A stretch of 64,000 nucleotides of DNA from Hippasteria phrygiana (taxonomy: Eukaryota > Echinodermata > Asteroidea > Valvatida > Goniasteridae), in contig JAZGUH010000027.1 in the NCBI GenBank assembly GCA_037893225.1, positions 1,426,001-1,490,000 on the forward strand. The letters run 5' to 3'. The translations under genes and the position numbers were made by a program. Positions 33,044 to 43,940 of the stretch are shown here, one piece after another. The notes below the pieces were generated by a model. The model was not told the origin of the DNA. It saw only the letters and a program-made list of their open reading frames with translations, and did not search any database. The number at the start of each line of letters is the position of its first letter. The stretch's first letter is position 1.

Positions 33044-33124
33044 CTTGATTTGAGGTTGATAAATTGCTAAATGACGTAGTCGGCTCGAAACAGTTACTGT
33101 ATATATGTTTCTAAATTCATTGCA

Positions 33125-33567
33125 CTCTGATCGGTCGATTTTTAGGCTCTCACAATTTATATCCTGTCCTATAGATATTCTCAGGTTTTTTTTCCTCCAA
33201 GGTTATGCACATACCCTGTCTGATAAATATTTCTAGGTTCTACACTGTCCTATAGAGATTCCTAGGTCCTACGCTGTCCTATTAAGATTCTTACGCTGTC
33301 CTATCAAGATTTTTAGGTTCCTTTTGTTTTTCCTTTAATTATGCTAATTAGTCCCCTAAAGATTCTTAGGTTCTGTCCTATTAAGATTCTTACGTCCTAC
33401 GCTGTCCTATCAAGATTTTTAGGTTTCTTATGTTTTTTCTGTTTTTTTTTATTAAAATTATTTTTTTTTTTTGATTTTATGCTAATTAGTCCCCTAAAGA
33501 TTCTTAGGTGCCTTTTGTTTTTCCTGTTATTATGCTAATGAGTCCACTATAGACCCAACACACTACT
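33125..33567. repeat. Subterminal degenerate repeats, right arm
   Basis: Inverted counterpart of 21966-22405 with the same motif series (GTCCCCTAAAGATTCTTAGG, GTCCTATCAAGATTTTTAGG). The A/T-rich tract near 33430-33475 differs in length and detail from the left arm. Confidence 0.85.
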
Positions 33568-33711
33568 AGCGCCCACCCGAACAAAGATACTGACAATTTG
33601 GGAAATCGCCAAAATAGGGCAAGGTAGCTCAGTTGGTAGAGCACCGGTACGGTAACCCGGAGGTCGCAGCTTCGAATTCCGCTCTTGCCAGTTTCTTTGT
33701 TCACTTTGAAA
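33568..33711 (+). repeat. tRNA-derived SINE (family 1), second unit of the dimer
   Basis: Begins with AGCGCCCACCCGAAC, so its first six bases are the right target duplication of the palindromic element. It has A box TAGCTCAGTTGG and a slightly degenerate B box (CTTCGAATTCC). It ends at CTTTGAAA, followed by the 15-bp SINE target duplication. Confidence 0.85.
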
Positions 33712-33781
33712 ATGTTTACAAACTGATAGCAAGTGTGTGTTTAGAAAAGTGTTTAATTGCTAAACACAGTTTTTGCAGTGC

Positions 33782-34286
33782 TGCTAAAACAGAATAATTG
33801 TAAATTTTATACTAAGTCTTGACACAACGCCTTCAGTATTTTACTTCACAAAACCTGAACTTCTATAGACTTAAGATTACGTATGTAGTATGACCAAAAT
33901 GAAATTAGAATACATAAAGGTGAGAGGGACCTGACGTCCCGTCTTCTCAGAATCTTTCAAAAAGGAGAAAGATTCTGCAAGGTGCCTATTAGGTGCCTAA
34001 CAGGCCTATTATGCGACTTGGCATCACAAAGTGGGTGGAATGTAGCCGAAAACATGAATTAAAACTGAGATTAAGGTTTCTCCTGGAAGAAAATGTAATC
34101 AGGTTAAATTTGATTAGAAGTGATACACTGCTAGTAATTTGTATTTTTGGGCTAGTAAGGGCCTTGGCCTAAAGTACCGTAGCTAACCAGAAAAGAAAAG
34201 CAAAATCCTGTAAAGGTCTTATTTTGCGTGTACGGGTAAGAACAAATCAAAGAGGTTTAATGGCGCCACCAACGTTGAGAAAGTGT

Positions 34287-34327
<41 letters not shown>

Positions 34328-35950
34328 TTGTAAAATTTTGTTCGCAAGCGAAGCATTTTGGGAGTCAACTTTTTAGGTAAATGTACGAAAACAATTTTCA
34401 GAACCCCCCCCCCCCCTCCCCCTGCAAACAATCCTAGATCCGCACTGCCGATGTAGTGCAATAAGTACTGTATGCTCGACGCATTCCGAAAGCCTGTTGG
34501 GAAAAACATACAGGCTTACTCGGGCGGGACTTAAATATACTTTATACAGGGGCGGATCTAGGTTTTCACTAAGGGGGGGGGGGGGGGGGTTGTTTATCTG
34601 AGGTGATTGGCCTACACACCCCAGCGTGCCGAATTTTCGACACCCGACACTGGTTATTTTTAATTTTTTTCTCAGCCCAAGGGGGGGGTTTAAACCCCCA
34701 AACCCCCACCCCCCCCCCCGTAGATCCGCCACTGTTATATACTGTGTGTCGTAGCTCATTACTAGCAAATATTGTGTGCTTTTCATATTGTTGGAGCCAT
34801 GACACCTTGTTTTGAGAAAATACAGCTCAAAGTCACTAACTCGCGAACTATACTCCCATTGCATAAACAAACACACACAAAACAATATTTCACGATTTAA
34901 TTCAATTATAACTTTGAGGCATGATACAAACAGGTTTTCGAATATTCAAATGTCTTTAAAAATCTCCAAATTAATTTTCCAGTGACAAAATTATTTTTGC
35001 TTGTAACACAGAATGCGCCATGCATGGTGCGACTTTTTGCTAATTTCAATAGGTAATGACACAGTCAAATGTTTAGGGTCATTCCATTCGGGAGGCAGTT
35101 TGTAAAAAATTACAGTAATTATTTGAATAAATATAAACTGGGCCTTATAAATAAAGGAATAACATGTACATGTACAACTTGGATTGACTGCAGTAAATAA
35201 ATGGGCTTCGTTTTTATTAGATAACATCTATTCAGCATTCGCCGTAATTGTATCAATCATCATGCCAACAGAGTTGATGAATTGTTAATTTGTGAATGAA
35301 TGCCCCTATGAATTAAATCAGACAACAAGGCACTCTGTATTACTCCCCAATACACAAGGCCACATGGGCCAAAATACTATTAAGTTTATCCCGGAATCCT
35401 CGAACAACTTCGATGTGGAACCTTCATAAAAACCTATTTGTCCAATGCGCCAGGCGTTTTGCTTGCCCTTTAACTAATCTAAACCAAAGGCATTAGCGAT
35501 TTTAACATTTTTTGACAATCGTGTCATAAAAGTAAGTTAAAAAAAAGTTAGGTTTACAGAATAATGTTTATGCAGTGCAGACACCCAGGACCCAGTTTTG
35601 AATGTCTAGGCCAAGCAAAGATAAAACGTATTTAGCGTCCCACCTGCTTTTTTTTGTTCGGGGGGGGGGGGGGGGCTTTAAAACGTAATTAAAATGCGTG
35701 TTTTGAATGATTTGGTGGACGCCACTGATGGAGGAAGCCATCTTGCAGAAAAAATGTCTTGCAGGATCTGAAAGCTAAAGTTTAAGAAAGGCCTCATCCT
35801 TTCGTTTTTGGAAAAAGCATGACGCTAACCCTTTATTTCTCTTTTTATTCTGCCTCAAAATTGTATAAATTCAACAAACTAAACGTCACCCAAAATCGAC
35901 AAATTAAAACAGTAAGTGATGGGGCCAAAGTGCGCCTTGAGAGCCCGCAC
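33782..35950. other. Gene-free stretch with MITEs and poly-C tracts
   Basis: No coding ORF. It contains hAT-like elements at about 34262-34450 and 34547-34734, a 37-base C run (34289-34325) and a G run near 35658. Confidence 0.6.
34547..34734. repeat. hAT-like MITE, reverse copy of 4126-4305
   Basis: CAGGGGCGGATCTAGG at the left and CGTAGATCCGCCACTG at the right. The inner sequence is the reverse complement of the 4.1-kb copy. TTATA-like sequence on both sides suggests a target duplication. Confidence 0.8.
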
Positions 35951-36166
35951 AATAAGCCAGTTCGGTATTTCAACTGCGCATGTGCACAATGACACTTTAT
36001 CCCGAATGACCCGCGTGACCCAACGCGCGCGTGTGAACGCAAAAGGTGGTCGCACAAGGCGCACTTGTTAAATTCAATCAGAATAGGCGTTCGCGTAACA
36101 TGGCGTGGCATTACGTAATGTTATCCCGAATAACCTTTGACCTTTGAGATACCGAACTGGCTTATT
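35951..36166. repeat. MITE with AATAAGCCAGTTCGGTAT ends
   Basis: 216 bp with about 23-bp imperfect terminal inverted repeats. A second copy at 45860-46075 is in the same orientation, with shared GCATGTGCAC, GGTGGTCGCACAA and ATCCCGAATAACCTTTGACC segments. Confidence 0.85.
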
Positions 36167-36168
36167 AA

Positions 36169-37161
36169 GGGTGCGTTCAAGTAGCTTACCCGGATCGACT
36201 TGGGTGAAGACATACGGGTCAGCCACGAGAGCTGGGCTAATAGAACGGTCAAACGCCCTCTCCTGTTGTGTCACCTTGCACTTGGTCGGCCCATGGAGGT
36301 CGGCCATGGATGAATAAGAGTCGGCGATTGTGTGGTTACGGAAACCCCTTTATATTTGATCCATTTCGAGTCAAGGTTGCTTTTATCATTCCAAAATGAA
36401 TTTATGAACCTAAAGTATGGGCCTACTCCTCTCAATTCTGATGACATCATTTTTTGTAATTCTGAACAGTTTCCTGCGCGAGAAAATGCAATTTTCTTAC
36501 GTGTTTTGCGGTTGGTGTCTTGCGAATCAGTGCAGTCTTCGCCATCTTTATTTTCGTGTTGCGTTTTGTCATCTTCGTTGTCGTTTTACCAAAAATTTCC
36601 TTTAAATAATTAAAAACTCTGCCCTCTATCTACGATATACCTGTTGGTTTTTAATGTCGCAATCTAGTTTGCTAAGTCTAATAACTTAAAAGCAGAGATG
36701 TAGTCGAGTCCATCACAAGTCCCTGCAAGTCCCTGCAAGTCCATCACAAGTCCTCCAGTCCTAATCCCAATCACAAGCTATTCAAATGAGCTTTGACGAA
36801 GGCATTCCTTTGTCATTGTTCATCCAGTTACCCGTGACCGGCTTTATGAAAGGACTCCTGACTGGGCTTGCGAAAGTACTTGTGAAAGGTTTTGCAGTGG
36901 ATTTTGTTCTCTTGTAGGAACAGTCCTTAACTACACAATCGCCCTTGAGGTCAGCCATTTCAAATTCCCCGCTCCAGTAGAATTTGTGGGCAGTCAGACT
37001 TAACTACGCATGCGTGTGACATAATTCCACCAGTGACTCTGCTCCACATGCAGGGTCTGCGGTGGCTGACCCGAGTGAGCCCCGGGTATGACGTCAGACC
37101 TAATCGAACGGCACGGGGCTATAAACCCGAGTCGACCCGGGTGAGCTACTCAAACGCACCC
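36169..37161. mobile_element. PIF/Harbinger-like non-autonomous element
   Basis: Termini GGGTGCGTTCAAGTAGCT and AGCTACTCAAACGCACCC are near-perfect inverted repeats of about 38 bp, with TAA on both sides (36166-36168, 37162-37164). The interior has no transposase and contains a TGTAGTCGAGTCC-type MITE at about 36698-36935. It directly abuts the MITE at 35951-36166. Confidence 0.75.
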
Positions 37162-37201
37162 TAAAGGGGATGTTGATGCTAGTACTGCTTGTGTGAGTGT
37201 C

Positions 37202-37322
37202 GTCGCTGCGGGCAGTAAACAAATCTGACGTCACAAAACGGCCTCCTCTTTTGTGTCCAGCAATAGGTACAAAAAGGGGACTTCGTCTTATGACGTTAGA
37301 TTTGTTTGCTGCCCGCAGCGAC
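37202..37322. repeat. Hairpin MITE with 32-bp arms
   Basis: GTCGCTGCGGGCAGTAAAC..TGACGTCA is mirrored by TGACGTTAGATTTGTTTGC..GCAGCGAC, with a loop of about 57 bp. Confidence 0.8.
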
Positions 37323-37718
37323 AACGTTTAGACAAAATGGCACCAGCGACTTGCGGGTCCAGTTAAAAGAGCTCTCAAAAGTAACTTTTTTTTAGTATTT
37401 CATGGCAGACATAATTTGGCTGTTTTGTTTTGTAATATACCTTAATCTACATAAACAGAATGACGCAGATGTCGCTCCGCAATCAACATCCTTTTAAAAT
37501 CACATCCGCCCATGCATTATTATTTTGCCAAGGAAATTACGTTGCTAATGTACCCCTTAAAAGCGTCGCTGCCAAACCATGGAATCGGTTGGCATGGTCG
37601 TGTGACATTTAATATAACATTTTCCTCGCAAACTATAGCCCCCCCCCCCCCCCCCCCGGATATGAATACGAAGATAAACGGATCAGTAACGTACGGAATT
37701 AAATATAAACAATTTTAA

Positions 37719-38275
<557 letters not shown>

Positions 38276-41200
38276 GGAAGTACAGTAGGAATGTTGAAGG
38301 GGATTGTGGAAGCGGGCTGTGAAAGGGGAATGGTGAAGGGGTAATTCTTGAGGTTTATCAGGCCCCTATTATTGACCTTGGGTCCTTGGCCCTAGCATTT
38401 CAATGATTCTTCGGTCTAATTAATGATGGATTCGAGTCAGTGGAATGAGTGGAATCAGAGTCAGAAAAATCAGAAATAGTGGTTATACCTTTAATCACTC
38501 TTCGTTATACCTTTAATCACTCCTCTTCGTTATATTAGTCGAATATTATTTAAACCCGAATTACTTGTTTCAATCACCCAATAATCATTTAAATCTTCTG
38601 CCTAAAATCTCGCCCTGCAACTGTTTTATACCCCTGTGTCCCCATAGCCTATAAGTACAAATTAAACATGCCATACAACAGTGCATAAGTCATATTTACG
38701 AATGCAAAGTCGCGGCTCAGTGCTCTACAGTGATCATACATACGGTTGGTGTTTAAATTGTACACGAACAGTTCGTGCCCACGCGTTACATACAATATAC
38801 TCTCACAGTTTCAAACAAGATGTATAAATGGATTCTAAAGGATTTTTCAAGGTGAAAGGCTACTTCGAGCAAGATAAAAGGACTGATTCATCAATTCAAC
38901 GACTAGCAGACATGATTTCTTTTCATTAAACGTTCTTTTTTTTTTCATTCTCATCACGCTCAGCTCAAAAATAAATGAGCTGAGCGCGGTTGATTTGATA
39001 TGGGGGTAATGAAAATGCCGACTAAATGTATATAAGGCAATGCCAACATCCATCATGCTATTAGCACAGTAATAAGCGGATAAACGTGAAACCATATTTG
39101 AACAGTCTGGGCTGTTACTCAATTAGTAAACACACAGTTTTACAATCAGAGCATTTGGAATATGTGCATGCAAACAAAAGTGACGACTTAAAAATGGAAT
39201 ATAAAAGGTTACTTGAAGCTTGATAAAACAGAGCACAACTGAACCATGCTGATAAGATTCGGAAACACTGTAATACAGGATAGGGTGCCTATGCCAATAA
39301 AGGTACCGGTAACCCACAAAGAGAGTATTATGACCAACATAATTATGTACATAATGACCATTTTATGGTTTTTATCATAAACTAGGGGTAATAATATGCG
39401 GGTGGAGGGGTTCTGCCGGATATTTTTTTAAACGATGACCTCATTTTCCCCGGGAAATAAGTTTATATGGAAACGTTTTCCCCATTTGGCCCATTGCATG
39501 AGTGTACGTGTACATGTACGGGGTCACACACGGGCCACACAGTTCATGCGCATGGTCTGTAGTGTGTATAACATCCGGGACATTTGGTCACGACTGAGTA
39601 CCCAGGTACGTATTTCAGCCGCTAGATTTTATTGGTCGAGATTTTCAAGTAATTCATTTTCCGACAAAACTATGTAGCCAATACAGTAAAGTGTTATATC
39701 AAACGAAAGCTTATAGGTTAATTCAGCCATTCATAAACCGTTTACCCCGAGACCGCCCGGCCACGAGGAAATAATGACGGCTTGGGAAAGAGGGGGCGGT
39801 ACAGTAAAAGCTGTTGTTTACGTCAACTCTCCATTAAAAAATTCGAGTTTTTCACGGATTTTCCGACAAAACCGCAACTACCATCGGTCTGATTTTGCTT
39901 CGGAGGTTTCAATGAGTAGTATTTAAAGCAAAAACCGTTTCCCCAAAGCTTAAATTGCGCAAACTTTTTAGAAAAATGTGCATTTTCACGAAAAAATGCT
40001 GATTTGGCATATGTACAAAGCAGGTGTTTGACCCAATAAGACCGATGTTTCCGGGGGGGGGGGGTAAAGTACCACTTGTAAAGGGGCGGCTCTTTCGCTT
40101 TCTAAAAAAAAATATAAAAAAATAAATAAATAATTAAATAATAAAAATAACAGCTTTTTAAAAGTGAAAAACAATCGCCAGCAAGTTGCCCCCTTACCAC
40201 CCCCCCCCCGGGCGAGGCGTCAATGGGCTTGAGATAATACAAACGAGCGCATCACTCATTTGTACACGTATCATCAGCACGTAAATTTTTGGCTAAGTTA
40301 TCTTTGTGCCTTTAGGCCAAGTAAAAACAAATTTATGTTTCTCGTCCGGACTTTTTCAAAAAAAGGAGGAGGCAGCGCTTTACTAGGGCCTATTTACTAT
40401 TTTTCAATTTTTTGCAATTTTTTCCCAAGATGGCCGCCAAGTTTAATATGACTGCCACGGTATATTTAATAAGAGTTTTTTGTGCTATTTGAGTTATACT
40501 GATGTAATATATGACAAACAAATGATTTGTGACATTTTAATCCACTTGCTAAGCAAATTTCCAAATTCAGAAACAGTAAAAAATTTAACACTGGTATTTG
40601 TGAATTTCTGATTGCACGATCTCAAACTGCCAATCGCAACACATTCTAGTATTAAAACACAACACACTTAGTTTGCAAAGTACAGCTTTTCTAGTTCCAG
40701 GTGCTTGTTTTTCCTTTGATTTCAGTCGTTTTGTATGCTGCTGCCATACTACACATCAAGAAGCTGAAGCACACCATTTTTTTAGCGACTGTGTATTATA
40801 CTAATAATCACAGTCATGCAATATCAGTATGTAATATTATACATAGCCTAACACGAACATTCAGGGCTTGTTAAATGAACGACGGCCACGACGGCCAGTG
40901 CCGTCGTTGCCTTCTTACTGGCCGAGGTGCCCCACAAAAAATCTCCGTTTTCACGGCCAGTTTTGCCTTGCCCCATATTTACCTTGGCCGTCGTGCTCTT
41001 TTTGCAAAAAATCACAGCCAGTACATGTTTTCATTTATATGTTTTTACACACATGTCATGTCATGTCAGCCCAGTCGGTGTTCATAAAATCTCGCTGCAC
41101 ACCCAAACACGTCGGCGATCGTACTGAATCACGTACAACACAACACACACACACACACACACACCGGGTAAACGGTGTAAACAAACTGAATCTGGCTTCG

Positions 41201-41384
41201 CGACAGTACACACATCACATACTTTGTACACAAACTGAATCAAGTCCAATTTCGGAGTGTGCCGACTGCCGATACTTCAAGCAGCGACACCCCCACCACA
41301 AGAATAAATGTGTGTATTCGTACATACACATACCAGCAGGAGTAGGTACGGCAGATCTTACGTGCAAAGTGAACTGACTTTCTT
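38276..41384. other. Gene-free stretch
   Basis: Mostly AT-rich. An (AC)n microsatellite lies near 41143-41163, and short G/C runs near 40050 and 40200. Repeated GACGGCCA/GGCCGTC motifs at 40880-41000 may be MITE ends. No ORF shows coding character. Confidence 0.55.
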
Positions 41385-41560
41385 TTTCGTCAAACAATCC
41401 ACAAGGGAAACTGACTAGGTAAATTTGATTACATTTTCAAAGTGAACAAAGAAACTGTCAGGAGCGGGATTCGACATTGCGGGCATCACTTTGAAAATGT
41501 AATCAAATTTACCTAGTCAGTTTCCCTTGTGGATTGTTTGACGAATTATAAGTTAAAAAG
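41385..41560. repeat. Inverted pair of SINE-linker fragments
   Basis: GTCAAACAATCCACAAGGG...CTTTGTTC on one side is mirrored by CACTTTGAAAATG...CCCTTGTGGATTGTTTGAC. The two SINE-linker segments are therefore in opposite orientation, forming a foldback just before the intact SINE at 41666. Confidence 0.65.
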
Positions 41561-41665
41561 TCGTATCCTCATTGAGTGATCCCCGCAATGTCGCTTCCCA
41601 GGTTGTATCGTAAAATTGGGTGTGATCCCTGGCTATACGGCATTCTGGGTTTATGACTTCTGACT

Positions 41666-41810
41666 AGCGCCCACCCAAAAAAGGATACTGACAATTTGGG
41701 AGACCGCCAACATAAGGCAAGAAAGCTCAGTTGGTAGAGCGCCGGTACGGTATTCCGGAGGTCGCAGGTTCGAATCCCGCTCCTGCCAGTTTCTTTGTTC
41801 ACTTTGAAAA
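41666..41810 (+). repeat. tRNA-derived SINE (family 1) preceded by its linker
   Basis: A box AAGCTCAGTTGG and B box GGTTCGAATCC. The upstream linker (41495-41665) matches the sequence left of the palindromic element (21790-21959). The unbroken linker-SINE joint here is a natural comparison for the interrupted joint at 21960/33568. Confidence 0.85.
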
Positions 41811-42708
41811 TTACTTTCTTTTTCTCAGTACTTGCACGCGCGGTACACAATACGCATTGATCTTCGTGTACGGGGCAAACAAAGATAGTCACAACACGTG
41901 GTGCGCGGTGAGTCATGCGATGTCAGTATGGTAGGGCCTATATACCATGAACAGTTGTATTGCGAACGTGGAAAAGGAGTCCAGACCAATTCTTACGGCA
42001 AAATAAACCAAGGAACTTCGTTTTTGTTTCGAATATTTTCACGATTTGTTTTCTTGTTTTCCTTTTTTTCTGAATAGTAAATAGTAAAAAAAAAGGAGGC
42101 GGCGGCGGCGGGGACGAGAAACATTTACATTGTTTTACTTGGCCTTAAAGATAAAGAACAAAATTGTGGCTACTTATCAGTAAAAATTAACAAGCTTGGC
42201 TGAAAATTGAGTACCTTACAATACCTCCAGTGGGCCCCACGTTGGCCCTAAATAAGTCATGCATACAACATTTATAGTATAACTTTCCCATGGTAAGCGA
42301 ATGTTGAAAAAAAAAACAGTTAGAAATTAACATGTTAACCTGCAGTGCCTCAAGTGCCCATTTACGCATAAAATCTGACAATATTGTAGTTTTATCTGAG
42401 ACATGATTTCCTTCATGATCTCCAATATTTCAAGAGAATCTGAAATAACTATTAAACTCTTTAGAATGCGTGATCCCACAACCCGCTTCTTGGTAGCCCA
42501 CTTCATAAACAGGTTTTTATCCTTGCTAATGTCTCATAAGGTCACCGGCACATTTGGATATTATGGTGGCAACTGTTAGACTCACGCCGACCGATTACAC
42601 GAACGTCCATGCCATTTTTCTGTTCACAATTTTGGAAAAAAGTAGGACCATAAAGAAAGGTTAAAAATACCGGTACATCTTACACCACCAGCAATCTCCC
42701 TGGGTAAT

Positions 42709-43668
42709 TCATCTCTTGAATAACTCCAGCAAAACTTGCCTGGACAGTTTTCTGAATGTCTTGTTCATGACGATGTATATGATGAAATTCCACCAGCTGT
42801 TGCTGACGATCAACCACGCGGAGATGAACTCCACCCCCGGCGGTAACTCTCGTGGGCTCAGGTCGGCGTACACCCGGGTCGTGCAGAACGGCAGAAAGCA
42901 AAGCGTGTATACGACGACGACCATGCAGAAGAGTCGGACAGCCTTAGCACTGCTAGCTTTGGTGGAGTTACTAGCATGATAACATGTGCTTATGGTGTTG
43001 ATCTTGTTGGCTTGTTGCTTACTGATGTGGATGAGTTTCGAGTAGATACCAAGCATGATTGCGATGGGGAGGATAAACATGAGGCACAGAAAGTTCAAGT
43101 CCAATGCGAGAGCGTCTGGACCGGTCTCGATCAGGCACATGACGGCGGCTCGGTTGTAGCCCACGACAGGTCGAACGGTGGCCATGATCACGGCCACGAA
43201 CACGGCCGAGCCGAGCCACTGAATGACGGTCAGGAACAGCACCCGATTCCTGGACATGAGACTGGGGTAGGAGAACGGTTTAGTGATCGCCACAAGGCGG
43301 TCCAGCGTCAAACTCATGAGGTTCAATACTGAGATTCCGCCCACGAGGACCAGGACAGAGCACATCACCGAGCAGAGGATATCCCCGAAAGGCCAGCGGT
43401 CCATGGCGGAGAGCGGGATGTAGAAGGCACTCATCAGCCCCACTGAAAGGTCCGAGAGGGCGAGGGAGGACATAACGATCTTCGTGGCCCCGGGTGGGAA
43501 CTCCCCGCGTGCCCGCCACATGACGGCCAGCGTCAGGACGTTCCCCGAGACGATGGCCAGGCTAGCCAGGGCGATGTAGGCCGTCCGCATAGCGATCCAA
43601 ACTGGGCTCAGTTGGTCCAAGGAATCCGTGCCGTTTGGCAATGCCGGGCATGTTTCGTTGGGAACCAT
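42709..43668 (-). CDS. Class A (rhodopsin-like) GPCR, single exon, 319 aa
   Basis: I chose the ATG at 43668 (MVPNETC) over an upstream in-frame ATG at 43869, because the upstream 67 codons overlap a repeat also found at 17565-17724. Seven hydrophobic segments are visible. Landmarks are GNVLTLAV (TM1), LALSDLSVG (TM2 Asp), WPFG and the TM3 Cys, TLDRLVAI (DRY variant DRL), CFLPFC in TM6 (no Trp of CWxP) and NFIIY in TM7 (NPxxY with Phe for Pro). Two N-glycosylation sites (NET, NGT) lie in the short N-terminus. Overall resemblance is to amine- or adenosine-like receptors; the ligand is unknown. Plasma membrane, G-protein coupling expected. The departures in DRY, CWxP and NPxxY suggest an unusual activation profile. 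Confidence 0.85.
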   Translation of the reverse strand: MVPNETCPALPNGTDSLDQLSPVWIAMRTAYIALASLAIVSGNVLTLAVMWRARGEFPPGATKIVMSSLALSDLSVGLMSAFYIPLSAMDRWPFGDILCSVMCSVLVLVGGISVLNLMSLTLDRLVAITKPFSYPSLMSRNRVLFLTVIQWLGSAVFVAVIMATVRPVVGYNRAAVMCLIETGPDALALDLNFLCLMFILPIAIMLGIYSKLIHISKQQANKINTISTCYHASNSTKASSAKAVRLFCMVVVVYTLCFLPFCTTRVYADLSPRELPPGVEFISAWLIVSNSWWNFIIYIVMNKTFRKLSRQVLLELFKR

Positions 43669-43774
43669 CTTATCCTTGTACGGCGGTGAAAACTGATCAG
43701 TTCCACAGTGCGGTCTTGTGCAGCAAACAAGTGATTCTGTAGTCACGGTGAGCGCCGACAAATACTGTAACACT

Positions 43775-43940
43775 GACCTGTTTAAAGTTGTGTGTGCATT
43801 GATGCTGGGAAAACAGAGAGAAAAACATATTGTTCTAGTAGCCTGGTTCCATGACCCTACTCCAGACAAAATGGAGCAATTGATAGACGTCAGGGAATTA
43901 TCAGGTCGGGGAACTAGACTATTTCCAACGATTGTCGGCT
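43775..43940 (+). repeat. Repeat unit shared with 17565-17724
   Basis: TGTTTAAAGTTGTGTGTGC...GGAACTAGACTATTTCCAACG matches the 17.6-kb unit in direct orientation and includes the TAGTNGYCTGGTTCC inverted-repeat ends. It overlaps the 5' extension of the GPCR frame. Confidence 0.7.

Larger units (their letters stand above)
21966..33567. mobile_element. Palindromic Polinton/Maverick-like element (11.6 kb)
   Basis: Starts AGTAGTGTGTTGGG and ends CCCAACACACTACT, with the 6-bp target duplication AGCGCC at 21960-21965 and 33568-33573. AG...CT ends and 6-bp duplications are Polinton hallmarks. The left arm 21966-27657 (5,692 bp) is the inverted copy of the right arm 27857-33567 (5,711 bp). The centre, 27658-27856, is unique. 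Arms differ only by homopolymer lengths, an A-rich tract, a substitution in a TATA region (24252 area against 31254 area), one G in a G-run and a 17-bp indel. Each arm encodes a death-fold-like protein, a small opposite-strand ORF, an acidic protein and a truncated type B DNA polymerase. No integrase, capsid, ATPase or protease is present. Non-autonomous derivative of a larger element (inference). Confidence 0.9.

Noticed and set aside
21966..33567. Palindrome as a long-read fold-back or assembly artefact
   Set aside because: The arms differ by a 17-bp indel and several small changes, the two ends carry a matching 6-bp target duplication, and the flanks are two different SINE units. An artefact would give identical arms and identical flanks. 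Read-level proof is still needed.
34219..34885. ORFs around 34.2-34.9 kb with poly-Gly or poly-Pro
   Set aside because: They are generated by C/G homopolymers within hAT-like MITEs.
43669..43869. Upstream ATG giving a 386-aa GPCR
   Set aside because: The extension lies in repeat-derived sequence shared with 17.6 kb and has no receptor character. It remains possible as an alternative start.
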